Shown one piece after another: positions 7,927-14,960 of a DNA stretch of 42,620 nucleotides (positions within the stretch are counted from its first letter, which is position 1; each line of letters opens with the position of its first letter). The DNA is taken from NCBI GenBank assembly GCA_945906965.1, contig CAMDRP010000014.1:1-42620 (forward strand), read 5' to 3'. The DNA is from Opitutus sp. GAS368 (GTDB lineage Bacteria; Verrucomicrobiota; Verrucomicrobiia; Opitutales; Opitutaceae). The position numbers were made by a program, and so were the translations under genes. Under the pieces are notes generated by a model. That model was not told where the DNA came from. It did no database searches and was given only the letters and a program-made list of their open reading frames with translations.

Positions 7927-8811
7927 ATGAAAGCACTGCGCATTCAGGGCATTTTATTTACGGCTAGCGCCGCCCTGGTCACCTTGGGCTCGTTAGGGCT
8001 GGGACGACTACCGCCGCAGGTTGAATTGATCGTGGTTACCGTGCTGATTTTGGTGTTAGGGGTGCCCCATGGGGCGCTTGATACGATTTTCGCAAAGCAA
8101 CTCTACGGGATCCGAACCCTTACGGGTTGGCTACAGTTTACCCTGTTGTACGTGCTTCTGGCGGCCTTGGTCGTAGGATTGTGGCGTTGGCAACCGGCCC
8201 TGTTTTTGCTGGGATTTTTAATCATTTCCGCGGCCCACTTCTCCGGCGATCCTCTGCCTCCTACACCCTGGCCGGTGCGCCTGCTGTATGGCGGTAGTGT
8301 GATTTTGCTACCCACTCTCTGGCACGCGCCGGAAATTAGCCGACTTTTTGGTTTACTCGTGGGCGAGTCCACGGCTGCCCCACTGATACCTTGGCTCCGA
8401 TTGCTCGCGTGGCCTTGGCTGGTTGGCCTCACATTTGCCTCGGTCTGGCAAATCCGCAAAGATTTCTGGACGTCGCTAGAAATAGTTGCGGCCGGCTCTC
8501 TCGCGCTGGCGGCTCCACCGTTGGTGGCCTTTGTCGTTTTTTTCTGCGGAATGCACAGCTCCCGCCATATCCTAAGAACCATGAGTTTTTCCGGCCGTTC
8601 CTCTTGGCGATATATTACCGGGGCGGCGTTGTTGCCGATGCTCGGTGTCTTGCTAGGCTCGGGATTGGCCTGGGGCTTTCTCCGTAACACCGCCATTGAT
8701 GCGCGAGTCATCCAGGTGGTCTTTGTCGGCTTGGCCGCACTGACCGTTCCCCATATGGTGTTGGTCGAAAGAGTTCGCCTGTCGGGTTGGGCTCGAAAGA
8801 CGCCGGGTTGA
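7927..8811 (+). CDS. blh: Beta-carotene 15,15'-dioxygenase, Brp/Blh family
   Basis: Blh cleaves beta-carotene centrally with O2 to give two molecules of retinal, the rhodopsin chromophore. The 294-residue protein is strongly hydrophobic with several membrane helices. The iron-ligand histidine pattern of the family is present: His48 (GVPHGALD), His104 (AAHFSGDP), and His210 with His214 (CGMHSSRHILR). His276 is also in a conserved-looking context. I chose the ATG at 7927, five bases after the crtY stop; the frame extends to 7813 within crtY but the added residues are polar and unlike the family. It closes the phototrophy cassette. Confidence 0.95.
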   Translation: MKALRIQGILFTASAALVTLGSLGLGRLPPQVELIVVTVLILVLGVPHGALDTIFAKQLYGIRTLTGWLQFTLLYVLLAALVVGLWRWQPALFLLGFLIISAAHFSGDPLPPTPWPVRLLYGGSVILLPTLWHAPEISRLFGLLVGESTAAPLIPWLRLLAWPWLVGLTFASVWQIRKDFWTSLEIVAAGSLALAAPPLVAFVVFFCGMHSSRHILRTMSFSGRSSWRYITGAALLPMLGVLLGSGLAWGFLRNTAIDARVIQVVFVGLAALTVPHMVLVERVRLSGWARKTPG

Positions 8812-9016
8812 TGTCATAGAAACGTTCTGCTGGCCTCTTTTTGGTTGGAGCTGGATTAGACCGGCCACGAATTGCGCTGGGAATTCATCGGCCCCATGCC
8901 GAGGTTGAACGCTACCTGCGAAATCGCGCTTGAACGCACAAGCGGAGCAAGCTTCGGCTGACCTCAGCATAGGGGGTCAACCGCATGACCGGTGCGGCCT
9001 CGCCCCATGAGGGCCT

Positions 9017-9208
9017 CCGAGCGGGACGGTTTGGGGCGAAACCAAACGTGTCCGACTCGGTGCTCGCGCCTCATGGTTGGCTGAGTCCGAGTTGCACCGA
9101 ACGTGTTTCTCGGCTCGCGGTGCGCTCTAAGATCGCCCGGTAGGGCAGGGTAGGGCGAGGCCGGGCCCAAGGATCGCGCGGCGCGCTCGGCGGGCCGCGC
9201 CCATTTTT
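9017..9208 (+). ncRNA. Candidate structured RNA or attenuator leader of unknown class
   Basis: Several helices stack in under 200 bases. CCGAG (9017-9021), GGAC (9024-9027) and GTTTGG (9029-9034) pair with CCAAAC (9042-9047), GTCC (9050-9053) and CTCGG (9056-9060). TCGGTGC (9057-9063) can pair with GCACCGA (9094-9100), but GCACCG (9094-9099) can instead pair with CGGTGC (9118-9123), so the two folds exclude each other. GCCCGG (9135-9140) pairs with CCGGGC (9161-9166) around two near-identical 10-mers starting TAGGGC. A terminator stem follows. This layout suits a small RNA or a riboswitch-like attenuator. High GC makes chance helices more likely, so confidence is low. Confidence 0.3.
9176..9208 (+). 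terminator. Probable intrinsic terminator upstream of the dcw cluster
   Basis: GCGCGGC (9176-9182) pairs with GCCGCGC (9194-9200) over 7 GC pairs with an 11-base loop, followed after CCA by TTTTT (9204-9208). It would end transcription from the blh operon or from the structured region just before it, isolating the mraZ promoter downstream. Confidence 0.55.
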
Positions 9209-9234
9209 CAGATCTGCGGAAATACCGACACTCA

Positions 9235-9260
9235 CACAAATTTGTGAGCAATATTATAAG
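9235..9260 (+). promoter_or_regulatory. mraZ promoter region: 12-bp palindrome and -10 candidate
   Basis: CACAAATTTGTG (9235-9246) is a perfect palindrome. Eight bases later TATAAG (9255-9260) matches five of six -10 consensus positions. No good -35 box lies 16-18 bases upstream of it; the palindrome covers that position, so an activator or repressor may act here. A TTGACC at 9279-9284 has no matching -10 element. Confidence 0.35.
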
Positions 9261-9288
9261 ATTTTCGCTGATCTTTGCTTGACCGATG

Positions 9289-9323
9289 TGGAGAAAAATG
9301 GGTTGAAATGGGGCGTTGTGGGG
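9289..9323 (+). promoter_or_regulatory. MraZ-binding repeats (TGGGN boxes)
   Basis: TGGAG (9289), TGGGT (9299), TGGGG (9309) and TGGGG (9319) recur every 10 bases with 5-base spacers, ending 22 bases before the mraZ ATG. E. coli MraZ is known to bind TGGGN repeats separated by 5 bases in its own promoter, and this copy has the same geometry. The first box is degenerate. Autoregulation of the cluster by MraZ is therefore likely. Confidence 0.75.
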
Positions 9324-9345
9324 CACTTGGCGGCTCCCGACCCTC

Positions 9346-9798
9346 ATGGCTCAACCCGGCAAAGCATTTTACACCGGCCTTTTCAGGCACACCCTCGACG
9401 AGAAAGCTCGGCTGACGATCCCCTCGGCGTGGCGCCATGCCCACGAGCAGAGCGATGCGTTTTTGGCCACACCGCATCCCGATGGTTATGTCGCCGTTTT
9501 GCCTCCGGCTGAGGTGGAGAAACTTCACGCCAAGATCGCGCAGATGGCTTTGAGCGATGGCGCGGGGCAGGATTTTGTGGCCCGCTTTTTTTCTCAGACC
9601 CAGGCGTTCTCGTTCGATAAGCAGGGTCGCATCGCAGTGGGCGCCGATCTTTTGGCTCATGCGGGCATCGGCAAAGACGCGGTGCTCGTGGGCTCGTTGA
9701 CCAAATTCAATCTCTACGCGCCGGAGCGCTGGGCTAAGGTCGAGACGCGTACGGCGGGTGATAACTTCGGCGACATCATGCGCCGGCTAGGGATCTGA
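9346..9798 (+). CDS. mraZ: Transcriptional regulator MraZ
   Basis: MraZ is a ring-forming DNA-binding protein that regulates the division and cell wall cluster and normally opens it. The 150-residue product has two SpoVT/AbrB-type halves, seen as FRHTLDEKARLTIPSAWR near residues 13-30 and FSFDKQGRIAVGADLLAHAGI near 86-107. The ATG at 9346 is preferred; a TTG at 9316 in the same frame would add ten residues and lie inside the TGGGN operator. The operator immediately upstream indicates autoregulation. The next gene, rsmH, follows after an unusually long 228-base spacer. Confidence 0.95.
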   Translation: MAQPGKAFYTGLFRHTLDEKARLTIPSAWRHAHEQSDAFLATPHPDGYVAVLPPAEVEKLHAKIAQMALSDGAGQDFVARFFSQTQAFSFDKQGRIAVGADLLAHAGIGKDAVLVGSLTKFNLYAPERWAKVETRTAGDNFGDIMRRLGI

Positions 9799-10026
9799 CG
9801 ACCATGCGCCGCTCTTTCCTCATCGCCACCACTCGTCTGCCTTTAATCAAGGCGGCTGTCGGAGTTTCGGCCTCACCACGCCATCTCGCCGCCTCAGGTC
9901 GCATATTCCGCGGTCCCTCGACACCGCGGGCTTCGATCGCGCCGGTCGTCACTGCGCGTGTGAGTAACGGTCTGATTTTACGTGCGGTCTATCAGGTTAA
10001 TTTCAAAAGGCTCCGGCCCTCCTCCG
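9799..10026 (+). other. Spacer between mraZ and rsmH with hairpin
   Basis: CCGCGGT (9908-9914) pairs with ACCGCGG (9923-9929) around an 8-base loop, with no T-run. An 80-codon reading frame (9804-10046) starts 5 bases after the mraZ stop, but its arginine-rich, low-complexity product matches nothing I recognise and it runs into rsmH. I regard it as probably non-coding. The spacer could carry an internal promoter or processing site. Confidence 0.4.
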
Positions 10027-10983
10027 ATGTCCGCGGCGGTCGCTGAAATTTACCCCGCGCCTATGCAACCTGGCCATCAACCCGTCCTCCTGCGTGAGAC
10101 GCTGGCCTTTCTGTCGCCTCGTCCGGCGGGACGTTACTTAGATTGCACGTTTGGCGGCGGTGGACACACCCGCGCAGTGTTGGACTCGGCGCCAGATGTA
10201 AACGTGCTCGCGCTAGATCGCGACCCTGCAGCTGGCCCGCGGGCCGCCGAATTAACGGCGGTGTACGGTCAACGTTTTACCCTCGTGGATCGAGATTTTG
10301 GTCAGCTCGGCGAGCTCCCGGAAACGGAATTCGACGGCATCCTTTTTGACCTCGGGGTTTCCTCTTTTCAGCTCGATGACGGTGAGCGCGGTTTCTCGTT
10401 TCGTCAGGACGCCCCGGCGGATATGCGCATGGATCCACGCGCCGGTGTGCCGGCGAGCCGTTGGCTCGAGACGGCGACCGAGGAGATGCTGGTGCGCGCG
10501 ATCCGTGACTATGGCGAAGAGCAAAACTGGCGTCGCGTCGTCCGCGCGTTGATCGCGGCCCGCGCCACGGGCGCGTTAGCCCGCACCTCCACGCTCGCCC
10601 ACCTAATCTCTGAGGCCATCCCGCCGCGGGATCGCCATACCTCCAAGGTTCATCCCGCGACGCGTTCGTTTCAGGGTATCCGCATCGCCGTAAACGACGA
10701 ACTCGGCGCGATCGAGCGCGCCTTGCCCGCAGCTTTTGCAAAACTAGCTCCCAGCGGCGTGCTCGTCGTCATCAGTTTTCATTCGTTGGAAGATCGCCCC
10801 GTTAAACAGTTTTTCCGTCGTCAATGCGGCCAACCCGAAGGCGCCCACGATTCTCTGCCGCAGGATCTGCGCAAGAAATACGCCGAGCCACTCACACGCC
10901 GCCCGGTGACGCCCGCCGAAGACGAACTCGCCGCCAACCCTCGCAGCCGCTCCGCCAAACTCCGCGCGCTGCGTAAACTCTGA
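10027..10983 (+). CDS. rsmH: 16S rRNA (cytosine-1402-N4)-methyltransferase
   Basis: RsmH (MraW) methylates N4 of C1402 in 16S rRNA at the ribosomal P site using S-adenosylmethionine. The 318-residue protein carries the SAM-binding block [16 protein letters not shown] near residues 36-51, the [16 protein letters not shown] segment, and the C-terminal [17 protein letters not shown] block, all typical of the family. Three starts are possible (9982, 10027, 10063). I chose 10027, since 9982 adds residues outside the usual length, while 10063 begins right at the conserved HQPVLL. It is the standard second gene of the dcw cluster. Confidence 0.95.
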   Translation: MSAAVAEIYPAPMQPGHQPVLLRETLAFLSPRPAGRYLDCTFGGGGHTRAVLDSAPDVNVLALDRDPAAGPRAAELTAVYGQRFTLVDRDFGQLGELPETEFDGILFDLGVSSFQLDDGERGFSFRQDAPADMRMDPRAGVPASRWLETATEEMLVRAIRDYGEEQNWRRVVRALIAARATGALARTSTLAHLISEAIPPRDRHTSKVHPATRSFQGIRIAVNDELGAIERALPAAFAKLAPSGVLVVISFHSLEDRPVKQFFRRQCGQPEGAHDSLPQDLRKKYAEPLTRRPVTPAEDELAANPRSRSAKLRALRKL

Positions 10984-11014
10984 TCGCCCTCCTCACGATT
11001 CCCCTCATCCGACC

Positions 11015-11392
11015 ATGCGTACCACCAACCACGCTTTTGTGAATCAGTTCTTTATCTACACCCTGTGCACGATCTGCTTCAGCGGTTCGCTCGGTCTGGG
11101 TGCGGTGTGGATGCGCCACCAAATTTCTCTCACGGCCAACGCCAACAAGGTCCTCGAGTCGCGCCTCGCTGAGCTCCATCGCCATCTCAATGAAACCGCG
11201 ACTGCCATCGAAATCGAGCAAGACCCAGCTCGCCTAAAGCAGCGCAATGTCGCGATGCGCCTTGGCCTCGTCCTGCCGGTCGCTCAGTCCATCACAGAAA
11301 ACGCCGGTATGCGTCTCGCCGCCAAAGCCAGTCGCGGTCTGCTTTCCGATCGGCCCATGCCGATCAGCTTCAAATTGGCCTCGCGTAACTAG
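11015..11392 (+). CDS. ftsL: FtsL-like cell division protein
   Basis: This 125-residue protein sits exactly where ftsL lies in dcw clusters, between rsmH and ftsI. It has a short cytoplasmic start, one membrane helix at about residues 12-32, and a helical stretch (residues 38-65, VLESRLAELHRHLNETATAIEIEQ) with heptad-like spacing that would form a periplasmic coiled coil, as in FtsL and FtsB. Sequence similarity in this family is always weak, so the call rests on topology and position. It would bridge FtsQ and FtsB to FtsW and FtsI in the divisome. It ends two bases before ftsI. Confidence 0.72.
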   Translation: MRTTNHAFVNQFFIYTLCTICFSGSLGLGAVWMRHQISLTANANKVLESRLAELHRHLNETATAIEIEQDPARLKQRNVAMRLGLVLPVAQSITENAGMRLAAKASRGLLSDRPMPISFKLASRN

Positions 11393-11394
11393 CC

Positions 11395-13377
11395 ATGTCC
11401 AAGGGCTTCGCCTCTAACCCTCGGCAAATCCTCCTCGCCACCATTGTGTTGGCGAGTTTTGTCGGTGTCGGTGCGCGTCTGGTCTGGTTGCACGTCATTG
11501 ATCGTGATGCGTTGCTGCGCTTCGTATCCCAAGCCCGCTATAAAATTGAGCCGTTACCGGGTCGACGCGGCGATATTCTCGACGCGAACGGGGCCAAACT
11601 CGCCACCAGTCGCTCCCTTATCATTCTTGCCGTCGATCCACAATCGCTGCGTAAAGAAGACGAAGCCAAGTGGCCCCAGCTTGCTGCCTTAATCGGCATG
11701 AACCCCAGCGAACTCGCGCGTATTTTTAATACGAAGACGCGCCCCGTTGCATCGACTTCAGCCCAAAACATTGAGCGCAATGGTGTCTCCGCGCCCAAGT
11801 CCGCCACCTTTGCGTATAATGTCACACCCAGCGATGCGACCGCGCCAATCCCAGCCAGCGATTCCGAAACTGAAAATTCTGATGATGAAGACGAGGCTCC
11901 TGATGCTGCCGGTAATCGCGCCATCCGTTTTGCGAAATTGAGCGAATCGATCACCGAATCTACGTTTACCTCGATCAAGCAACTCAACATCAAGGGTGTG
12001 ATTGGTCAGCGCGTCTACCGTCGCGCCTATCCCAATAATTCTATCGCCTCGCATATCATCGGCTATGTGGATCGCACCGAGCGCCCTGTGACTGGGATCG
12101 AGCGTTACGCCGATTTTTATCTCCACGGCCTCAATGGCTGGCTTGAATCCGAAAAAGACGGCAAACGCGAGGAGCTCGCCCAATTCCGTACGCGCCAAGT
12201 CCCAGCCGCTGACGGCTACAGTGTAAAACTCTCCATCGATTCTGTCGTTCAACAAATCGTCGACGAAGAACTCGCCGCCATCGCCGCGAAATACGAGCCT
12301 GAGAAAGCCACGATCATCGTCAGTGATCCTCGCACGGGTTTCATTCTCGCTCTTGGTAATTACCCGAGCTTTGACCTCAACACGTACAACAAACTTACCA
12401 AAGAAGAGCAGGGGCGTATGCGTAATATCGCCGTCTCGGATATGTATGAACCGGGCTCGGTTTTCAAAATCGTCGCTGTGGCCGGCGCCCTCAACGAAGG
12501 CTTGGTCAACGCTGGTTCCACTTTCGATTGCACGAGCGATTCCATCGAGTATCGAGGCAAGACCCGCAAACTTCCCCGCGAAGATCACAATTTTGACCAT
12601 CGTCTAACGGTCTCAGAAATCGTCGCGCACTCCTCCAATCGCGGTGCGGCCCAACTCGCGATGGCGATGGGCGATGATCGCTTCTACGGTTACGCCCGCG
12701 CTTTCGGATTCGGTCAACTCACGGGATTTCCTAATCTCGGGATTGAAAGCCCGGGTATGTTGGCGTCGCCCAAGAAATGGGACGGACTCACGATCACGCG
12801 TATGCCGATGGGGCACTCCATCGCCGCGACGCCTTTGCAAATGCATCAGGCGATGACCGTAATCGCCAGCGGTGGCGTTATGATGCGCCCGAGTATCATT
12901 CGACAGGTGTTGGATTCGTCTGGAGAAGTCGTTTATCGCTTCGATCGACGCGAGGGCGATCGGGTCGTCTCCGAACGTACCGCGCAGACCGTGGCGCGGA
13001 TGTTGCAAGGCGTCGCTTCGAAAGAAGGAACCGCCCCAGAAGCTGCTATCAAAGATTATGACGTCGCTGGGAAAACAGGCACCTCACAAAAAATCGTCAA
13101 TGGACGCTACTCCGAGCGTGAACACGTCGTTTCCTTTGTCGGATTTTTACCGGCAAACCAGCCGCGTCTCGTGATCTCGGTAATCGTTGATGGAGCCGAT
13201 AAAAATTGTCCCGGTGGGGTTGCTTACGGTTCAAAAGTCGCCGCCCCCTCGTTCAAGCGCGTGGCGGAGCAACTTATCCGTCATCTCGATATTAAACCAG
13301 TGGAGCCGCTCTCGCCTGTCGCGCCGGGGCCAAAAAAGCCAGCCTCGCGCCTCGCCTTGAAAGGCTCGCGTCAATGA
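11395..13377 (+). CDS. ftsI: Peptidoglycan transpeptidase FtsI (PBP3) with acidic insert
   Basis: FtsI cross-links septal peptidoglycan in the periplasm. The 660-residue protein has an N-terminal membrane anchor (residues 12-34), the pedestal domain with GRRGDILD at 56-63, and a transpeptidase domain with Ser355 in SVFK, SSN at 413-415 and KTG at 560-562. No PASTA domain follows. Unusually, residues about 113-178 form a low-complexity insert rich in Ser, Thr, Ala, Asp and Glu (for example SETENSDDEDEAPDA) inside the pedestal. This is not part of the standard fold and is probably disordered. Its stop overlaps murE as ATGA. Position between ftsL and murE separates it from PBP2 of the elongasome. 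Confidence 0.94.
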   Translation: MSKGFASNPRQILLATIVLASFVGVGARLVWLHVIDRDALLRFVSQARYKIEPLPGRRGDILDANGAKLATSRSLIILAVDPQSLRKEDEAKWPQLAALIGMNPSELARIFNTKTRPVASTSAQNIERNGVSAPKSATFAYNVTPSDATAPIPASDSETENSDDEDEAPDAAGNRAIRFAKLSESITESTFTSIKQLNIKGVIGQRVYRRAYPNNSIASHIIGYVDRTERPVTGIERYADFYLHGLNGWLESEKDGKREELAQFRTRQVPAADGYSVKLSIDSVVQQIVDEELAAIAAKYEPEKATIIVSDPRTGFILALGNYPSFDLNTYNKLTKEEQGRMRNIAVSDMYEPGSVFKIVAVAGALNEGLVNAGSTFDCTSDSIEYRGKTRKLPREDHNFDHRLTVSEIVAHSSNRGAAQLAMAMGDDRFYGYARAFGFGQLTGFPNLGIESPGMLASPKKWDGLTITRMPMGHSIAATPLQMHQAMTVIASGGVMMRPSIIRQVLDSSGEVVYRFDRREGDRVVSERTAQTVARMLQGVASKEGTAPEAAIKDYDVAGKTGTSQKIVNGRYSEREHVVSFVGFLPANQPRLVISVIVDGADKNCPGGVAYGSKVAAPSFKRVAEQLIRHLDIKPVEPLSPVAPGPKKPASRLALKGSRQ

Positions 13378-14960
13378 TCGGTTATCTCTCAACCAATCAC
13401 GCGCTCATTGCCGCGTTTGCGCCTCGTCCCGAGCGTCGTACGCGAGGTGAGACTTTGGCGCTTAATCGCGTCTTCAAAAAAGCGCCTAAGCTCTCGGACT
13501 ATTTCGACGACGACGAGATTCTCGCGATCAAAGGCAGTTTGGAGCGTCCGATCTCGGGCTTGGCCATGGACAGTCGACGCGTGGCGCCGGGTAATGTCTT
13601 TTTTGCACTCCCCGGTTTTCGTTTGGATGGAGCACAGTTTGTCGATGAAGCCATGAGTCGCGGCGCGGTCGCCATCGTCACGGAAAAAATGCCGACGCAT
13701 CCGCCGGCAAAAGTAACTTTTATTCACGTCGCCAACGCGCGGGCCTCGCTCGCGCGGGTTTCCCAGCGTTATTACAAATTTCCCGATCGCGATCTCTCCG
13801 TGGTCGGGGTCACAGGCACCAGTGGTAAGACGACGGTGTCGCACCTGATCCAGCATTTCTTAAGCGGCGACCAACGGGTCGGGCTCATGGGCACGATTAA
13901 CTATGATCTCGGTGCGCGCACCGTCCCCTCGTTTCGCACCACGCCCGAGTCGCTGGATGTTTATGGAATGCTCGCGCAGATCCGTGACGCGGGTTGCCGC
14001 CAAGCGGTCGTAGAAATCAGCTCACACGCCATCGATCAACAGCGCGTCCAAGGGCTCCGTCTCGGGGTCGCAGTTTTTACCAATCTCGCCAGCGAGCACC
14101 TCGATTATCACGCAACTACGGCCGCCTATTTTGACGTCAAAACGCGTTTGTTTAATGGTGAAAATGGGGCCGCTCCGAAAGTGGCCGTAGTCAATCTCGA
14201 TGACCGACATGGTACTCAGCTCGTAGCGCGTATACCCGCTGAGGTGCGCACCCTCACTTTTGGTGAAACACCTGCGGCTCAAGTCCGCGCGGAAAATATC
14301 GTATACACGCTTAAAAGCACGAACTTCAAACTCATCTGGCCCGCTGGCACGATGCAGATTGAGTCACCCTTAGTGGGAAGTTATAATTTGAGTAACCTGC
14401 TCGCCGCAATTGCCACGGCCTATGGGCTGGGCCGCGATCCATTTGTTTTTCTCGCCAAGCTACGTGCCTTCAAGGGCATCCCCGGCCGGATGGAACGCAT
14501 GGAGGAAGGGCAGGGATTCCAGGTTTTGGTGGATTACGCTCACACCGCGAATTCATTACGCGCGGCTTTGGGGATGGTGCGCGCGATGACGCCCGGTCGT
14601 CTCTTTGTGGTCTTTGGTTGCGTGGGTCATCGTGGGCGTACGCAACGGGCCGTTATGGCAGAGACCGTGCAGGAGTTCGCGGATTTTATCATGGTGACGG
14701 CAGATAATCCGAAAGACGAATCGCTCACCCAAATTTTTACCGACATGCAGGCTGGGGTAACCGATCAGGATAAATTCACGTGGATCGAAGATCGGCGCCG
14801 AGCCATCAGCCTCGCACTCGATGCGTGTAAGCCGGGCGATAGCCTCGTGATCGCGGGTAAAGGCCACGAAAGTTATCAGCACCTAGGGTCTACGGTTGTG
14901 CCTTTTGATGACCGCGAAGTCGTGCGGGATCTGCTTCGTCGCAAAACGCCAAGTTTCTGA
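13374..14960 (+). CDS. murE: UDP-MurNAc-dipeptide--diamino acid ligase MurE, motif variant
   Basis: MurE adds the third stem-peptide residue, meso-diaminopimelate in most Gram-negatives, to UDP-MurNAc-L-Ala-D-Glu using ATP. The 528-residue protein has the P-loop GVTGTSGKTT, the VEISSHA block and the C-terminal GKGHESYQ. Two conserved motifs deviate. The diaminopimelate-recognition motif DNPR reads DNPK at residues 444-447, and the GCGGDRD block reads GCVGHRG at 415-421. Lysine retains the charge, so diaminopimelate is still my first guess, but the third residue is less certain than usual. The N terminus is about 30 residues longer than typical; a TTG at 13455 is an alternative start. It overlaps ftsI by ATGA and murF by TGATG. 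Confidence 0.93.
   Translation: MIGYLSTNHALIAAFAPRPERRTRGETLALNRVFKKAPKLSDYFDDDEILAIKGSLERPISGLAMDSRRVAPGNVFFALPGFRLDGAQFVDEAMSRGAVAIVTEKMPTHPPAKVTFIHVANARASLARVSQRYYKFPDRDLSVVGVTGTSGKTTVSHLIQHFLSGDQRVGLMGTINYDLGARTVPSFRTTPESLDVYGMLAQIRDAGCRQAVVEISSHAIDQQRVQGLRLGVAVFTNLASEHLDYHATTAAYFDVKTRLFNGENGAAPKVAVVNLDDRHGTQLVARIPAEVRTLTFGETPAAQVRAENIVYTLKSTNFKLIWPAGTMQIESPLVGSYNLSNLLAAIATAYGLGRDPFVFLAKLRAFKGIPGRMERMEEGQGFQVLVDYAHTANSLRAALGMVRAMTPGRLFVVFGCVGHRGRTQRAVMAETVQEFADFIMVTADNPKDESLTQIFTDMQAGVTDQDKFTWIEDRRRAISLALDACKPGDSLVIAGKGHESYQHLGSTVVPFDDREVVRDLLRRKTPSF

Larger units (their letters stand above)
8812..9345. other. 534-bp non-coding region between blh and mraZ
   Basis: No supported gene lies here. 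The left part (8812-9016) contains short potential stems, including GGTCA/TGACC near 8980-8995, but no clear T-run terminator for the blh operon. The middle (9017-9208) is densely structured and ends in a probable terminator. The right part (9209-9345) turns AT-rich and carries the mraZ control elements. I compared the middle mentally with RNase P RNA, tmRNA, 6S and SRP RNA and found none of their conserved cores on either strand. Confidence 0.7.

Noticed and set aside
8103-8711. 202-codon minus-strand frame opposite blh
   Set aside because: Opposite a gene with the full histidine pattern of Blh; no independent support.
8960-9210. RNase P RNA, tmRNA, 6S or SRP RNA
   Set aside because: None of the conserved cores I know for these RNAs was found on either strand; kept only as an unknown structured candidate.
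9804-10046. 80-codon frame between mraZ and rsmH as a gene
   Set aside because: Arg/Ala/Ser-rich product without a recognisable fold, overlapping rsmH; mentioned only as spacer content.
11758-12600. 280-codon minus-strand frame opposite ftsI
   Set aside because: Shadow of ftsI; its product has no family resemblance and ftsI itself has all catalytic motifs.
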